Below are positions 56,176 through 64,000 of a stretch of DNA of 64,000 bases, one piece after another. The position numbers and the translations under genes were made by a program. Position 1 is the first letter of the stretch, and the number at the start of each line of letters is the position of its first letter. Source of the DNA: Gemmatimonadota bacterium (GTDB taxonomy: Bacteria > Gemmatimonadota > Gemmatimonadetes > Gemmatimonadales > GWC2-71-9); the NCBI GenBank assembly GCA_003222195.1, contig QHVB01000031.1:1-64000 (forward strand), read 5' to 3'. The notes under the pieces were generated by a model that ran no database searches, was not told the DNA's origin, and was given only the letters and a program-made list of their open reading frames with translations.

Positions 56176-59100
56176 TATCGAGTTCCGCCCTTTCGTCCGT
56201 CGTGACGCCGGAGCGCAATCGTCGTCTGGCGTCCTTCGATGTCTATGTCACGCTGCAAGTCGGGCTCGTCCAGCACCGCGCCGAGCACCATCCGGCGCGC
56301 CAACGTCTCGCCTTCGACGAACCCCTGAAACGCGCGAATCGCGGCGACCACATCTGCGGCGCCGGTGATGCTCAACTCGATGCGCGTCGTGTATTCGTAT
56401 CCCGCCTCTTTGCGGAGACGTTGCACGCGATTCACCACTTCGCGCGCCAATCCTTCCTGCACCAGGTCGTCGCTCAACGCGGGATCGAGCGCGACGACGT
56501 ACGGCCCGTCGGCCTGCACCAGCCACTCGCTGGCGACTTCGCGGGCGACGGTCACGTCCTCGGGCCGAAACTCCCAGTCCCCGCTGCGCACCGGCCCGCC
56601 TTGCTCCAGCGCCTGCAAGTTTTCAGCAGTCAGTTCCGCGACGGCCGCAGCCGCGCGCGGCGTGTCTTTGCCGTACCGCTTGCCGAGCGTCCGAAAATTC
56701 GCCTTCCCGCGCAGCCGGACCAAATCGTGATCGGAGGCGACCACCTGGACCGCTTTTACGTTGACTTCGGCAGCCAGAATATCTAACAGGTCTGACAAGG
56801 CCGGGCCCTGGGCCGCCGCCGGCACCGCCAGCTGCATCCGGGCCAGGGGCTGCCGGACCCGCAGATTCCGTGATTCCCGTGCCGCCCGAGCCAGGGATGC
56901 CAGGCGCCGGACCGTGGCCATGGCCGTGAGGAGCTCCGGCTCCCGATGTCCCCGGTCGACCGGGAAGGCGGCGAGGTGGACGGAGGTTCCCGTCAGGGCC
57001 CGGTGCACCCAATCCGAGATGAAGGGGGCGGCTGGGGCCAGGAGCCGGACGGCCGCAACCAGGGACTCGTGCAGCGTTTCGAGCGCCACGGGGTCGGTCG
57101 CCCGGTCGGGGGCCCAGAAGCGCGGCCGGTTGCGCCGGACGTACCAGCGCGAGAGGTCCTCCCCCACGAAATCCATGATGCTCCGGACGCCGGTGGTGAC
57201 GTCATAGGACGACCACGACTGGCGCACGCTCGCGACGACCTCATCGAGCCGGGCGAGCAGCCACCGGTCCGCCGCCGGCCGCTCGCTCGCCGGCGTCGCG
57301 TCCTCCTCGGCGGGCGGATTCCAGTCCTGGGCATAGCGGCGGAAGAAGTCGTACGTCGAGCGCAGGGTGTTGAGAAAGCCTCCCGCGATCTCGGGGATCT
57401 GGCGCTCGTCGAACCGCTTCGGCAGCCAGACCTGACTTTGGCCGATGAGGTAGAGGCGGACGGCGTCAGCACCATGCTCACCGATCACCTTCCACGGGTC
57501 GACGATGTTGCCGCGGCTCTTCGACATCTTCTGCCCGTGCACATCGAGCACGTGATCGTTCACGATCACGTGCTTGTAAATCTGAGAGTCGAACGCCGTC
57601 ACGCCGATCGCGAGCAGTGAGTAGAACCAGCCGCGCGTCTGGTCCACACCTTCGCAGATGTAGTCGGCCGGGAAGTGCGCCTTGAAGTCCGCCTCGTGCT
57701 CGAACGGATAATGCCACTGCGCGTACGGCATCGACCCGGAGTCGAACCACGCGTCGATGACCTCCGGCACGCGCCGCATCGTCCCGCCGCAGTCGCGGCA
57801 GGCCCAGGTGTACGAATCGATGTACGGCTTGTGCGGATCGAAATCGTCGGGCAGCCGCTTACCCCAGCGCTGCGCCAGCTCATCATAGGAGCCGATCACC
57901 TCGCGGTGCTCGCGGTCGGCGGCGCACTCCCAGACGTTGAGCGGCGTCCCCCAGTAGCGGTCGCGCGACAGCGCCCAGTCCACGTTGTTCTCGAGCCATT
58001 CGCCGAAGCGCCCCGAGCCGGTCTCCGGTGGATGCCAATCGATCTCCGCGTTGATTTCGAGCATCCGCGTCTTCACCGCGGTTGTGCGGATGAACCACGA
58101 GCTGCGGGCGTAGTAGATCAGCGGCGAGTCGCAGCGCCAGCAGTGCGGATAGCTATGGGAGTACGGCCTGGTTTCGAGCCAGCGCCCCTCTTGCTTCAGT
58201 CGCTCGATGATCAGGCGATTGGTTTCTTTGTCCGTGACGAGCTTGCCCTCGATCTCCGGCCAGGTCGTCCCCTTGAACGTGCCATCCGGGACAACCGGAT
58301 TGACGAATGCAAGACCGTTTTGCTGGCCGGCGACATAGTCATCGGCCCCGAACGCCGGCGCCATGTGCACGAGGCCGGTGCCCTCGTCTGCACTGACGAA
58401 CGCCCCGGCGACGATCACGGCGCGCTGGCCTTCGTCCGGCAGCGGCACGACCTCGAGCGGCCGCGCGTACTTCTTCCCGACCAAATCACGGCCGACATAG
58501 GTCTTGATCAGCTTACCCTGGCTCAGCGGCCGGCCGTGCACATGGACGTCGCCGGCCCGAGCCACCGCCACGATGTAGTGGGTGATCTTGCCGCTCGTCT
58601 GATCGTCGAGCGCATACTCCCCGTAATCCAGGTCGGGATGCACGGCGACCGCCACGTTGGACAGCAGCGTCCACGGCGTCGTCGTCCAGATCACGAGCTC
58701 GCGCGGCGTGTCGCCCTTCCTGCCGAGGAGCGGGAACGTGACGTAGACCGAGTTGGTCTGCACGGTCTCATAGCCCTGGGCGACTTCATGCGATGACAAT
58801 GCCGTGCCGCAGCGCGGGCAGTACGGCAGGACCTTGTGCCCACGATACAGCAGTGCCTTTTCGTGCAGCCGTTTCAGCAGCCACCACACCGTCTCGATGT
58901 AGTTGTTGCTGTAGGTGACGTAGGGGTGCTCGTAGTCCAGCCAATAGCCGATGCGGTCCGACAGCGATTCCCAATCGGTCTTGTACTTGAACACACTCTC
59001 GCGGCACAGCTTGTTGAAGCGCTCGACGCCGTAGGCCTCGATCTCGCGCTTGCCGCTGATGTTGAGCGCCTTCTCGACCTCGATCTCTACCGGCAGACCG

Positions 59101-59366
59101 TGCGTGTCCCACCCGGCGATCCGCGTGACCCCCTGCCCCAGCATCGTGTGGAAGCGGCAGATCAGATCCTTGAGCGTCCGGGAGAAGACGTGATGGATGC
59201 CCGGCCGGCCGTTCGCGGTCGGGGGACCCTCAAAGAAGATGAAGGGCGGCCCATACCGGGTCGCGTCGCTCACGCGCGTGAAGAGCCGCTCGTGTTTCCA
59301 GGTCGCGAGCAACTGTTTCTCGAGCGCGTCGATCGACTGCGTCAAATCGGAAGGCGGATACGCCAT
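56175..59366 (-). CDS. ileS: Isoleucyl-tRNA synthetase, type-2-like
   Basis: A 1063-residue class I synthetase. The HIGH region is GRPGIHHVFSRTLKD, a zinc-type CPRCGTALSSHE follows, an editing domain lies at about 200-400, and KMSKSRGN is present. The length and the GKREIEAYGVERFN segment point to the eukaryote-like type 2 enzymes, some of which resist mupirocin. The C-terminal anticodon domain is complete. One base overlaps the DksA-like gene. Confidence 0.95.
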   Translation of the reverse strand: MAYPPSDLTQSIDALEKQLLATWKHERLFTRVSDATRYGPPFIFFEGPPTANGRPGIHHVFSRTLKDLICRFHTMLGQGVTRIAGWDTHGLPVEIEVEKALNISGKREIEAYGVERFNKLCRESVFKYKTDWESLSDRIGYWLDYEHPYVTYSNNYIETVWWLLKRLHEKALLYRGHKVLPYCPRCGTALSSHEVAQGYETVQTNSVYVTFPLLGRKGDTPRELVIWTTTPWTLLSNVAVAVHPDLDYGEYALDDQTSGKITHYIVAVARAGDVHVHGRPLSQGKLIKTYVGRDLVGKKYARPLEVVPLPDEGQRAVIVAGAFVSADEGTGLVHMAPAFGADDYVAGQQNGLAFVNPVVPDGTFKGTTWPEIEGKLVTDKETNRLIIERLKQEGRWLETRPYSHSYPHCWRCDSPLIYYARSSWFIRTTAVKTRMLEINAEIDWHPPETGSGRFGEWLENNVDWALSRDRYWGTPLNVWECAADREHREVIGSYDELAQRWGKRLPDDFDPHKPYIDSYTWACRDCGGTMRRVPEVIDAWFDSGSMPYAQWHYPFEHEADFKAHFPADYICEGVDQTRGWFYSLLAIGVTAFDSQIYKHVIVNDHVLDVHGQKMSKSRGNIVDPWKVIGEHGADAVRLYLIGQSQVWLPKRFDERQIPEIAGGFLNTLRSTYDFFRRYAQDWNPPAEEDATPASERPAADRWLLARLDEVVASVRQSWSSYDVTTGVRSIMDFVGEDLSRWYVRRNRPRFWAPDRATDPVALETLHESLVAAVRLLAPAAPFISDWVHRALTGTSVHLAAFPVDRGHREPELLTAMATVRRLASLARAARESRNLRVRQPLARMQLAVPAAAQGPALSDLLDILAAEVNVKAVQVVASDHDLVRLRGKANFRTLGKRYGKDTPRAAAAVAELTAENLQALEQGGPVRSGDWEFRPEDVTVAREVASEWLVQADGPYVVALDPALSDDLVQEGLAREVVNRVQRLRKEAGYEYTTRIELSITGAADVVAAIRAFQGFVEGETLARRMVLGAVLDEPDLQRDIDIEGRQTTIALRRHDGRKGGTR

Positions 59367-59369
59367 CGG

Positions 59370-60185
59370 CTAGAGCTGCTCCACGACGCCGTGCACGAGG
59401 GCAGCGAGCTTGGGCTCCGCCCCCCGGGCAACGGCGATGATCTGCTCGACCGACGTCGGCTCGAGCGCGTCGGGCAGGCAATTATCGGTGATGATCGAGA
59501 AGCCGAGCACGCGCATTCCTTGATGGACGGCGGTGATCACTTCGGGCACGGTGCTCATGCCAACCAGATCGGCGCCCAGCGCGCGCAGCATGCGGTACTC
59601 GGCGCGGGTCTCGAGATTCGGTCCCGGTACCGCCACGTACACGCCCTCGCGCAACACGATCTTGTGCTCGAGCGCGACCTGGTGAGCCAGCTTGCGCAAT
59701 TCCGGATCGTACGCCGCCGACATGTCGGGGAAGCGCGGGCCTTCCGCATCGACATTCGGACCGGCCAACGGATTGTCGCCGAGCAGGTTGATGTGATCGG
59801 AAATGAGCACCAGATCCCCGGTCGCCCACAGTGGATGCATTCCGCCCGAGACGTTGGAGACGATCAGCGTCTTCGCGCCGACCGCACGCAGCACGCGGAC
59901 GGGAAACGCAACCTGCTGGAGTGTGTAGCCCTCGTATCGATGGAACCGACCTTGCATGATCGCGACGCGGCGCTTGCCGATCTTCCCGAACAATAAACGT
60001 CCGGCATGTGTCTCGACCGTAGGGGTCGGGAAGCCGGGGATCTCGGGATACGGGATCGTGGCATCGGCCTTCAGCTCGTCGGCCAGCGCGCCGAGCCCGG
60101 TTCCGAGGATCACCGCGATCTCCGGAACGATCGCGGTCCGCGACTTGATGACGCGGACCGCATCCGCAACGGACACCCCGTTCAC
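59370..60185 (-). CDS. punA: Purine nucleoside phosphorylase
   Basis: A 271-residue trimeric-type PNP. It shows ILGTGLGALADEL (phosphate loop), MQGRFHRYEGY, VSNVSGGMHP and LETRAEYRMLRALGADLVGM, with STVPEVITAVHQG. It splits inosine and guanosine to bases. GTG 60185 overlaps the divIVA stop (GTGA). Methylthioadenosine phosphorylase is less likely because of the MSTVPE region. Confidence 0.93.
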   Translation of the reverse strand: MNGVSVADAVRVIKSRTAIVPEIAVILGTGLGALADELKADATIPYPEIPGFPTPTVETHAGRLLFGKIGKRRVAIMQGRFHRYEGYTLQQVAFPVRVLRAVGAKTLIVSNVSGGMHPLWATGDLVLISDHINLLGDNPLAGPNVDAEGPRFPDMSAAYDPELRKLAHQVALEHKIVLREGVYVAVPGPNLETRAEYRMLRALGADLVGMSTVPEVITAVHQGMRVLGFSIITDNCLPDALEPTSVEQIIAVARGAEPKLAALVHGVVEQL

Positions 60186-60649
60186 TTCTGGCCGTCGAGC
60201 GCGCGGAGCTCGGCGAGCTGGCGCTCGAGCAGCGCGCGGAACCCGCCCATGTATTGCTGGAATTGACGCTCGGTCTCGGCCATCCGCGCCCGCACGGCAC
60301 CCTCGGCGTTCTTGGCCTGGTCGAGCAGCCGCTTCGCATCCGCCTCCGCTTCGCGGAGGATCACCTGGCCCTCGCGCTCGGCGGCGGCCCGCGTCTCCTG
60401 GCGCAGCTGCTGCGCCGCGACCAGCGCTTCGTTCATCGCCTTCTCGCGCTCGCGGAAGACGCGGAGCTGCTCGGTCAGCGCGTTCACGCGCTCCTCGAGC
60501 ACCTGTCGCTCGCGGTTGGCGCGCTCCAGGACATCCGCGACGCGAATTTTGAAATCCTCGACGCCCAGCGTCTCGTAGCCGCGCAGGGTCTTGCGAAATT
60601 CCTGCTTGCGGATGTCGAGCGGTGTCAGGGTGAACGCGGGATCGGTCAT
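60182..60649 (-). CDS. divIVA: DivIVA-domain protein
   Basis: A 155-residue protein: the N-terminal DivIVA motif (FTLTPLDIRKQEFRKTLRGY) with its membrane-binding start and GVEDFKIRVADVLERA, then a coiled coil to the end. It recognises curved membrane at poles or septa. The yggS-divIVA-ileS-lspA order matches the classic division-linked block. ATG 60649 overlaps the yggS stop (ATGA). Confidence 0.92.
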   Translation of the reverse strand: MTDPAFTLTPLDIRKQEFRKTLRGYETLGVEDFKIRVADVLERANRERQVLEERVNALTEQLRVFREREKAMNEALVAAQQLRQETRAAAEREGQVILREAEADAKRLLDQAKNAEGAVRARMAETERQFQQYMGGFRALLERQLAELRALDGQK

Positions 60650-61314
60650 GTCCTCGGGCCGAACAGGACTGTACCCAACCGGATCACCGTTGCTCCCTCC
60701 GCGACTGCTGTAGCGTAGTCGCCGGACATCCCCATCGAGAGGGTCGGCAGCCATACCTCTACCTCCTCTTTGATCCTATCGCGCAGGACGCGCAGTCCCC
60801 GGAACGTCCGGCGTTGCACGTCCAGATCATCGGTAAACGGTGCCAGCGTCATCAAGCCTTCCAGTCGCAGATGCTCGAGCGTCGCAACCTGTCGCGCCAA
60901 CACCGGCGCTTCTTCGAGCGTGCAGCCGCTCTTCTGAGGCTCGTGCGCGACGTTCACCTGCAACAGCACTCGCAGCGGAGTCATCGCCCGCTTGCTCAGC
61001 TCGGTCGCGAGCTCCAGCGAGTCCACGGAATGCACCAGCTCGAATCGCCCGGGCACGAGCTTCGCCTTGTTGCGCTGCAAATGCCCGATCAGATGCCAGC
61101 GAATCGCAGCGGCATCGCCGAGCGCGTCCTGTTTCTGCAGCGCTTCCTGGACGCGGTTCTCGCCGATGTCGGCCAGTCCCGCATCACGCGCCGCGTGAAT
61201 CGCGTCAGTCCCGAATCCCTTGGTGACCGCGACGATCGTCACCGGCTGCGGCGCGAGTCGCGCAATCTCGGCCCTCACCTGCGCCAAACGCTCTGGCAGG
61301 GCCTCGAAAGCCAT
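60646..61314 (-). CDS. yggS: YggS-family PLP homeostasis protein
   Basis: A 222-residue single-domain TIM barrel. The PLP lysine is in VTIVAVTKGFGTDAI, then IGENRVQEALQK, WHLIGHLQRNKAK, LVHSVDSLELA and a PLP phosphate loop LSMGMSGDYATAVAEG. It buffers PLP; no catalytic reaction is known. Confidence 0.96.
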   Translation of the reverse strand: MAFEALPERLAQVRAEIARLAPQPVTIVAVTKGFGTDAIHAARDAGLADIGENRVQEALQKQDALGDAAAIRWHLIGHLQRNKAKLVPGRFELVHSVDSLELATELSKRAMTPLRVLLQVNVAHEPQKSGCTLEEAPVLARQVATLEHLRLEGLMTLAPFTDDLDVQRRTFRGLRVLRDRIKEEVEVWLPTLSMGMSGDYATAVAEGATVIRLGTVLFGPRT

Positions 61315-61340
61315 AGCCTTTGAATATAGGGGGAAGGCCG

Positions 61341-63608
61341 CTAGCGGCTAAAGAGGCTGTGAACTCCTTGAGTTTCCACGCGGCGGATGATGTCGGCGAG
61401 CGCCTGGCTGGGATTCAGATGGTAGGCGCGGCGAAGGTATTCGACCGTCTGGTGCTGGTCGCCGCGCACGGCCGCGGCGTTCCCGAGCTCCAAAAAGGCG
61501 GCCGAAAATGACCGCGCCACCTGCTGCGCCGCCGGCTCGAGATCGAGTGAATCGCGCCCGAACAAACGGCCCCATTGAAACACCGAGTCGACCAGCATCC
61601 GCGTCCGCGTGGAATCCACCATCGTGCCCTGAAGGCCACGCACGAAGCGCCGGGTCGTGTCGGCCCGCGGCACAACCTTGAACGCGAGTCCCTGAAATAC
61701 GAGATGGGGATCGAGCCCGAGCCAGGAGCCGCGGCCCGACGACACACCGAACGTGACCGCTCGCAACGAGGGGCGGTCCGTGGCGATCGTGTACAGAATC
61801 ACCTGATCGGCCGTGAGCAGGCGCTGCCCTTTGCGGAAGACCAGCTCGACGCCGGCCGAGCGGAACAGGCCATCCTGTCCGAGCTCCACCGGTTGCATCC
61901 CGTCGATCTCTCGCTCGGTGAGCGGGAGCGCCGGACCCGGAGGGGACTGCGCCGGCGCCAGCGCCTGGTAAATCGCAGGCGCGTGGGCCACATCGAAGAC
62001 TCTGGTCGGCCGCGCGGCCAACTGGCGCAGGTACCAGTCGAGGTTGGCGAGCGAGAGGTTGATTTGAGTGACGTCCTGGCGCACACCTTCGACTTCCTGG
62101 AGATACCACACCGGGAAGGTGTCGTTGTCCCCGAATCCGAACAGCACACCGTACGGCTCGACCGATTGCAGCAGGTTGTACGCGAAGTCGCGGGCGACGG
62201 TGGCGTCGGCACCGTGCCGGCGTGATGCGGCTGTGAAGTTGCCGCCCAGCGGCAGCAGCGTGACCACTGCGGCCAGCGCAATTCCCCACTTCGTAACGGC
62301 GGCGGGCACGCGTTCCAACAACCGCCGCACGAGACGCACGAGCCCTAACGCGGTGAACATGCCCCAGACCTGAAAGCTGACCACGAAGAAGTAGTCGCGC
62401 TCGCGCACCTCGTGCTGCTCGATCGTCGGGTAGCGGTCCCAATACATCGAGAAGCCGGCCTTGAAATTCATGTAGATGACGAGACCGACGCCCGTGACGA
62501 GCCACAGCGCGCCGAGCAGGTACGCGAGTCCGGCGTCCCGGCGGCGCGTGAATTCGAACCCGAGACTCCCCAACGTGACGAACCCGAGCGCGACGAGGAC
62601 CATCGGCACAAACGGCAACGCGCGACCCCATTGCCAGGAGCAGTACTGGAAGTAATTGAGGAACTGCTGTCCGAAGACGGTCAGCGTGCGGGGACTCCCG
62701 GGCACCATCGGGTTGTCGAACAGGCCGCGGCTGCCGAACTGCTCGCGCCGGATCACGGCGAGCAGGTTGCGCCAGGTCTCTGGGTCGGCCTCGTTGAGAA
62801 TAGGATGCAAACCGGAGCGGATGTAGAGAAAGGCATATATCGAGATTCCCACCACCGCGATCCCGATCGCCATGACGGGAAAGGCCCAGGAACCGACCTT
62901 CACGCTCCAGACGACACACGCCGCGAGCAGCGCTCCGCTCGCAATCAGGAGCGGTGTACTCCCCAGACCGACGGCGACCAGCACGATCCACAACGCGGTG
63001 AGCGCCCCCCACTCCGCCAATTCCATCTGCCGCTCGGCGGGGTCGGCCGCGGGCGACGCGCGCAGCGTGTACAGCATGAACACCGCCAGGGCGGGCCCCA
63101 CGAGCAGCGCCAACAGGTGGTTGCCGATCGACAGCGCAGCGATGTAGACGATCAGGAGCAGGATGTGCGGCGCGCGCGCAGTGCCCCGCAAGTCGCGCCA
63201 GCGGACGCCGAGCCAGCAGATGGCGGCGATGCTGGCGGTCGCCACTGCGTAGACCTCCGTCTCGTTGCTGTTCTGCCAGTGCGTGAACGGAAATGCGGCT
63301 AGGATCGCGGCCGCCGCGGCACCACTGGTCCGGAGCCACGCGGTTTCACCGAGCAGCAGCCGGTGCGCGACGAGAAACAGGCAGCCGGCGCCAGACGCCG
63401 AGAAACAGGCGCTCATGAGGTTCATCCGCCAGGCATAGCCGCCCATCCTCACGACGCCCGCCCAGACGTGGCCGAGCAGCACGAACAGCGGCGTCCCCGG
63501 CGGATGTGGCACGCCCAGAACTTTCGCGGCGGTGATGAATTCGCCCGCGTCCCACAGCGTGACCGTGGGCGCCAGCGTGATCACATACCCGATGAGGACC
63601 AGGAGCAC
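61341..63608 (-). CDS. DUF2723 membrane protein
   Basis: A 755-residue protein with about eleven helices and a periplasmic C-terminal part. LAPTVTLWDAGEFITAA and GVPHPPGTPLFVLLGHVWAG are the DUF2723 signature, shared with GT-C glycosyltransferases and eukaryotic TMEM260. WDAGE holds the expected catalytic acidic residue. It probably transfers sugar from a lipid carrier to an envelope protein; that is inferred from the fold. GTG 63608 has GGGAGG eleven bases upstream. Confidence 0.85.
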   Translation of the reverse strand: MLLVLIGYVITLAPTVTLWDAGEFITAAKVLGVPHPPGTPLFVLLGHVWAGVVRMGGYAWRMNLMSACFSASGAGCLFLVAHRLLLGETAWLRTSGAAAAAILAAFPFTHWQNSNETEVYAVATASIAAICWLGVRWRDLRGTARAPHILLLIVYIAALSIGNHLLALLVGPALAVFMLYTLRASPAADPAERQMELAEWGALTALWIVLVAVGLGSTPLLIASGALLAACVVWSVKVGSWAFPVMAIGIAVVGISIYAFLYIRSGLHPILNEADPETWRNLLAVIRREQFGSRGLFDNPMVPGSPRTLTVFGQQFLNYFQYCSWQWGRALPFVPMVLVALGFVTLGSLGFEFTRRRDAGLAYLLGALWLVTGVGLVIYMNFKAGFSMYWDRYPTIEQHEVRERDYFFVVSFQVWGMFTALGLVRLVRRLLERVPAAVTKWGIALAAVVTLLPLGGNFTAASRRHGADATVARDFAYNLLQSVEPYGVLFGFGDNDTFPVWYLQEVEGVRQDVTQINLSLANLDWYLRQLAARPTRVFDVAHAPAIYQALAPAQSPPGPALPLTEREIDGMQPVELGQDGLFRSAGVELVFRKGQRLLTADQVILYTIATDRPSLRAVTFGVSSGRGSWLGLDPHLVFQGLAFKVVPRADTTRRFVRGLQGTMVDSTRTRMLVDSVFQWGRLFGRDSLDLEPAAQQVARSFSAAFLELGNAAAVRGDQHQTVEYLRRAYHLNPSQALADIIRRVETQGVHSLFSR

Positions 63609-63636
63609 GACAGCGGCCGCCTCCCGGTAAGGAGGC

Positions 63637-64000
63637 TTAGGTGGCAGGCTGGGTCACGCGCTCGCCGCCCTCGAGATGCGAAACGGCGCCGGAGAGAAGG
63701 TCGCGCACTTGTTGCGGGGTGAGGTGGCGGTACAAGAGGCCATGGCTGGCGACGGAGATCGTGGACGTCTCTTCGGAGACGACGAGTACCGTCGCATCGG
63801 TCTCCTCCGACAGGCCCAGCGCGGCGCGGTGCCGCGTCCCGAGCGATTTGTCGGCGACCTTGAACTGCGTGAGTGGGAGTACGCAGCCCGCGCCGATGAT
63901 CTGATCGCCGCGAATCAGGACCGCGCCATCGTGCAGCGGCGAGTACGGTGTGAAGATGGTGGTCAACAGGTCGGCCGAGACCTTCGCTTCCATCGGCACG
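63637..64000 (-). CDS. cdaA: Diadenylate cyclase CdaA, partial (5' end outside window)
   Basis: The C-terminal part of a DAC domain: LHDGAVLIRGDQIIGAGCVLP carries the DGA motif, and GTRHRAALGLSEETDATVLVV the RHR motif. It makes cyclic di-AMP. The membrane helices lie to the right of the window. The stop is 28 bases before the DUF2723 start, so the two are probably cotranscribed. Confidence 0.93.
   Translation of the reverse strand, partial: VPMEAKVSADLLTTIFTPYSPLHDGAVLIRGDQIIGAGCVLPLTQFKVADKSLGTRHRAALGLSEETDATVLVVSEETSTISVASHGLLYRHLTPQQVRDLLSGAVSHLEGGERVTQPAT

Overview
The window is about 64 kb of high-GC bacterial chromosome. It has a meso-DAP-type murE, a full lipid II and divisome cluster, DksA-type zinc-finger, PATAN/DUF4388, MglA and roadblock proteins. 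The gene content suits a free-living Gram-negative of the Gemmatimonadota type or a neighbouring phylum. That placement is inferred from gene content and base composition only.

Region 1 (1-7309) is a chromosomal integron. Nine attC sites plus one interrupted by an insertion sequence separate small minus-strand cassettes. Most are unknown; others are a TfoX-N-like protein, two possible nucleases, secreted or membrane proteins, and one ORF-less cassette with tRNA-like structure. The integrase gene lies upstream of the array in the same orientation as the cassettes (an inverted-integrase layout) and is broken by a small deletion and a homopolymer frameshift. An IS110-family element sits exactly in the core of one attC. 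Its left non-coding end folds as a bridge RNA whose target and donor guides can be read against the actual junctions.

Region 2 (7350-11433) holds rtcB overlapping asnS on the minus strand, then a divergent two-gene unit (PQQ-type beta-propeller plus a small secreted protein), the only plus-strand chromosomal genes.

Region 3 (33619 down to 11448) is a dcw cluster: rsmH-ftsL-ftsI-murE-murF-mraY-murD-ftsW-murG-murC-ftsQ-ftsA-ftsZ, then an M23 endopeptidase, hisA, a VWA membrane protein, ftsY and recG. Genes mostly overlap by 1-4 bases. No murB, ddl or mraZ is present here.

Region 4 (33692-35935) holds tRNA-Asp(GTC), a secreted TPR protein, tRNA-Val(TAC) and a small membrane protein.

Region 5 (54254 down to 35950) is a chemosensory and polarity operon. 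It has three CheW proteins, CheY, CheA, CheC, CheR, CheD and CheB. In its middle are a MglA GTPase, three roadblock-domain proteins, two PATAN/DUF4388 proteins, TPR proteins and a protein with two DnaA-type AAA+ ATPase domains in tandem but no DnaA DNA-binding domain. There is no chemoreceptor. Two copies of a three-hairpin palindromic element, with different stems but identical loops, fill the only sizeable gaps among the che genes.

Region 6 (64000 down to 54247) is a housekeeping run: cdaA (partial), a DUF2723 membrane protein, yggS, divIVA, purine nucleoside phosphorylase, a type-2-like ileS, a DksA-like protein, lspA and rluD.

From 64000 to 11448 every gene is on the minus strand, most of them translationally coupled.
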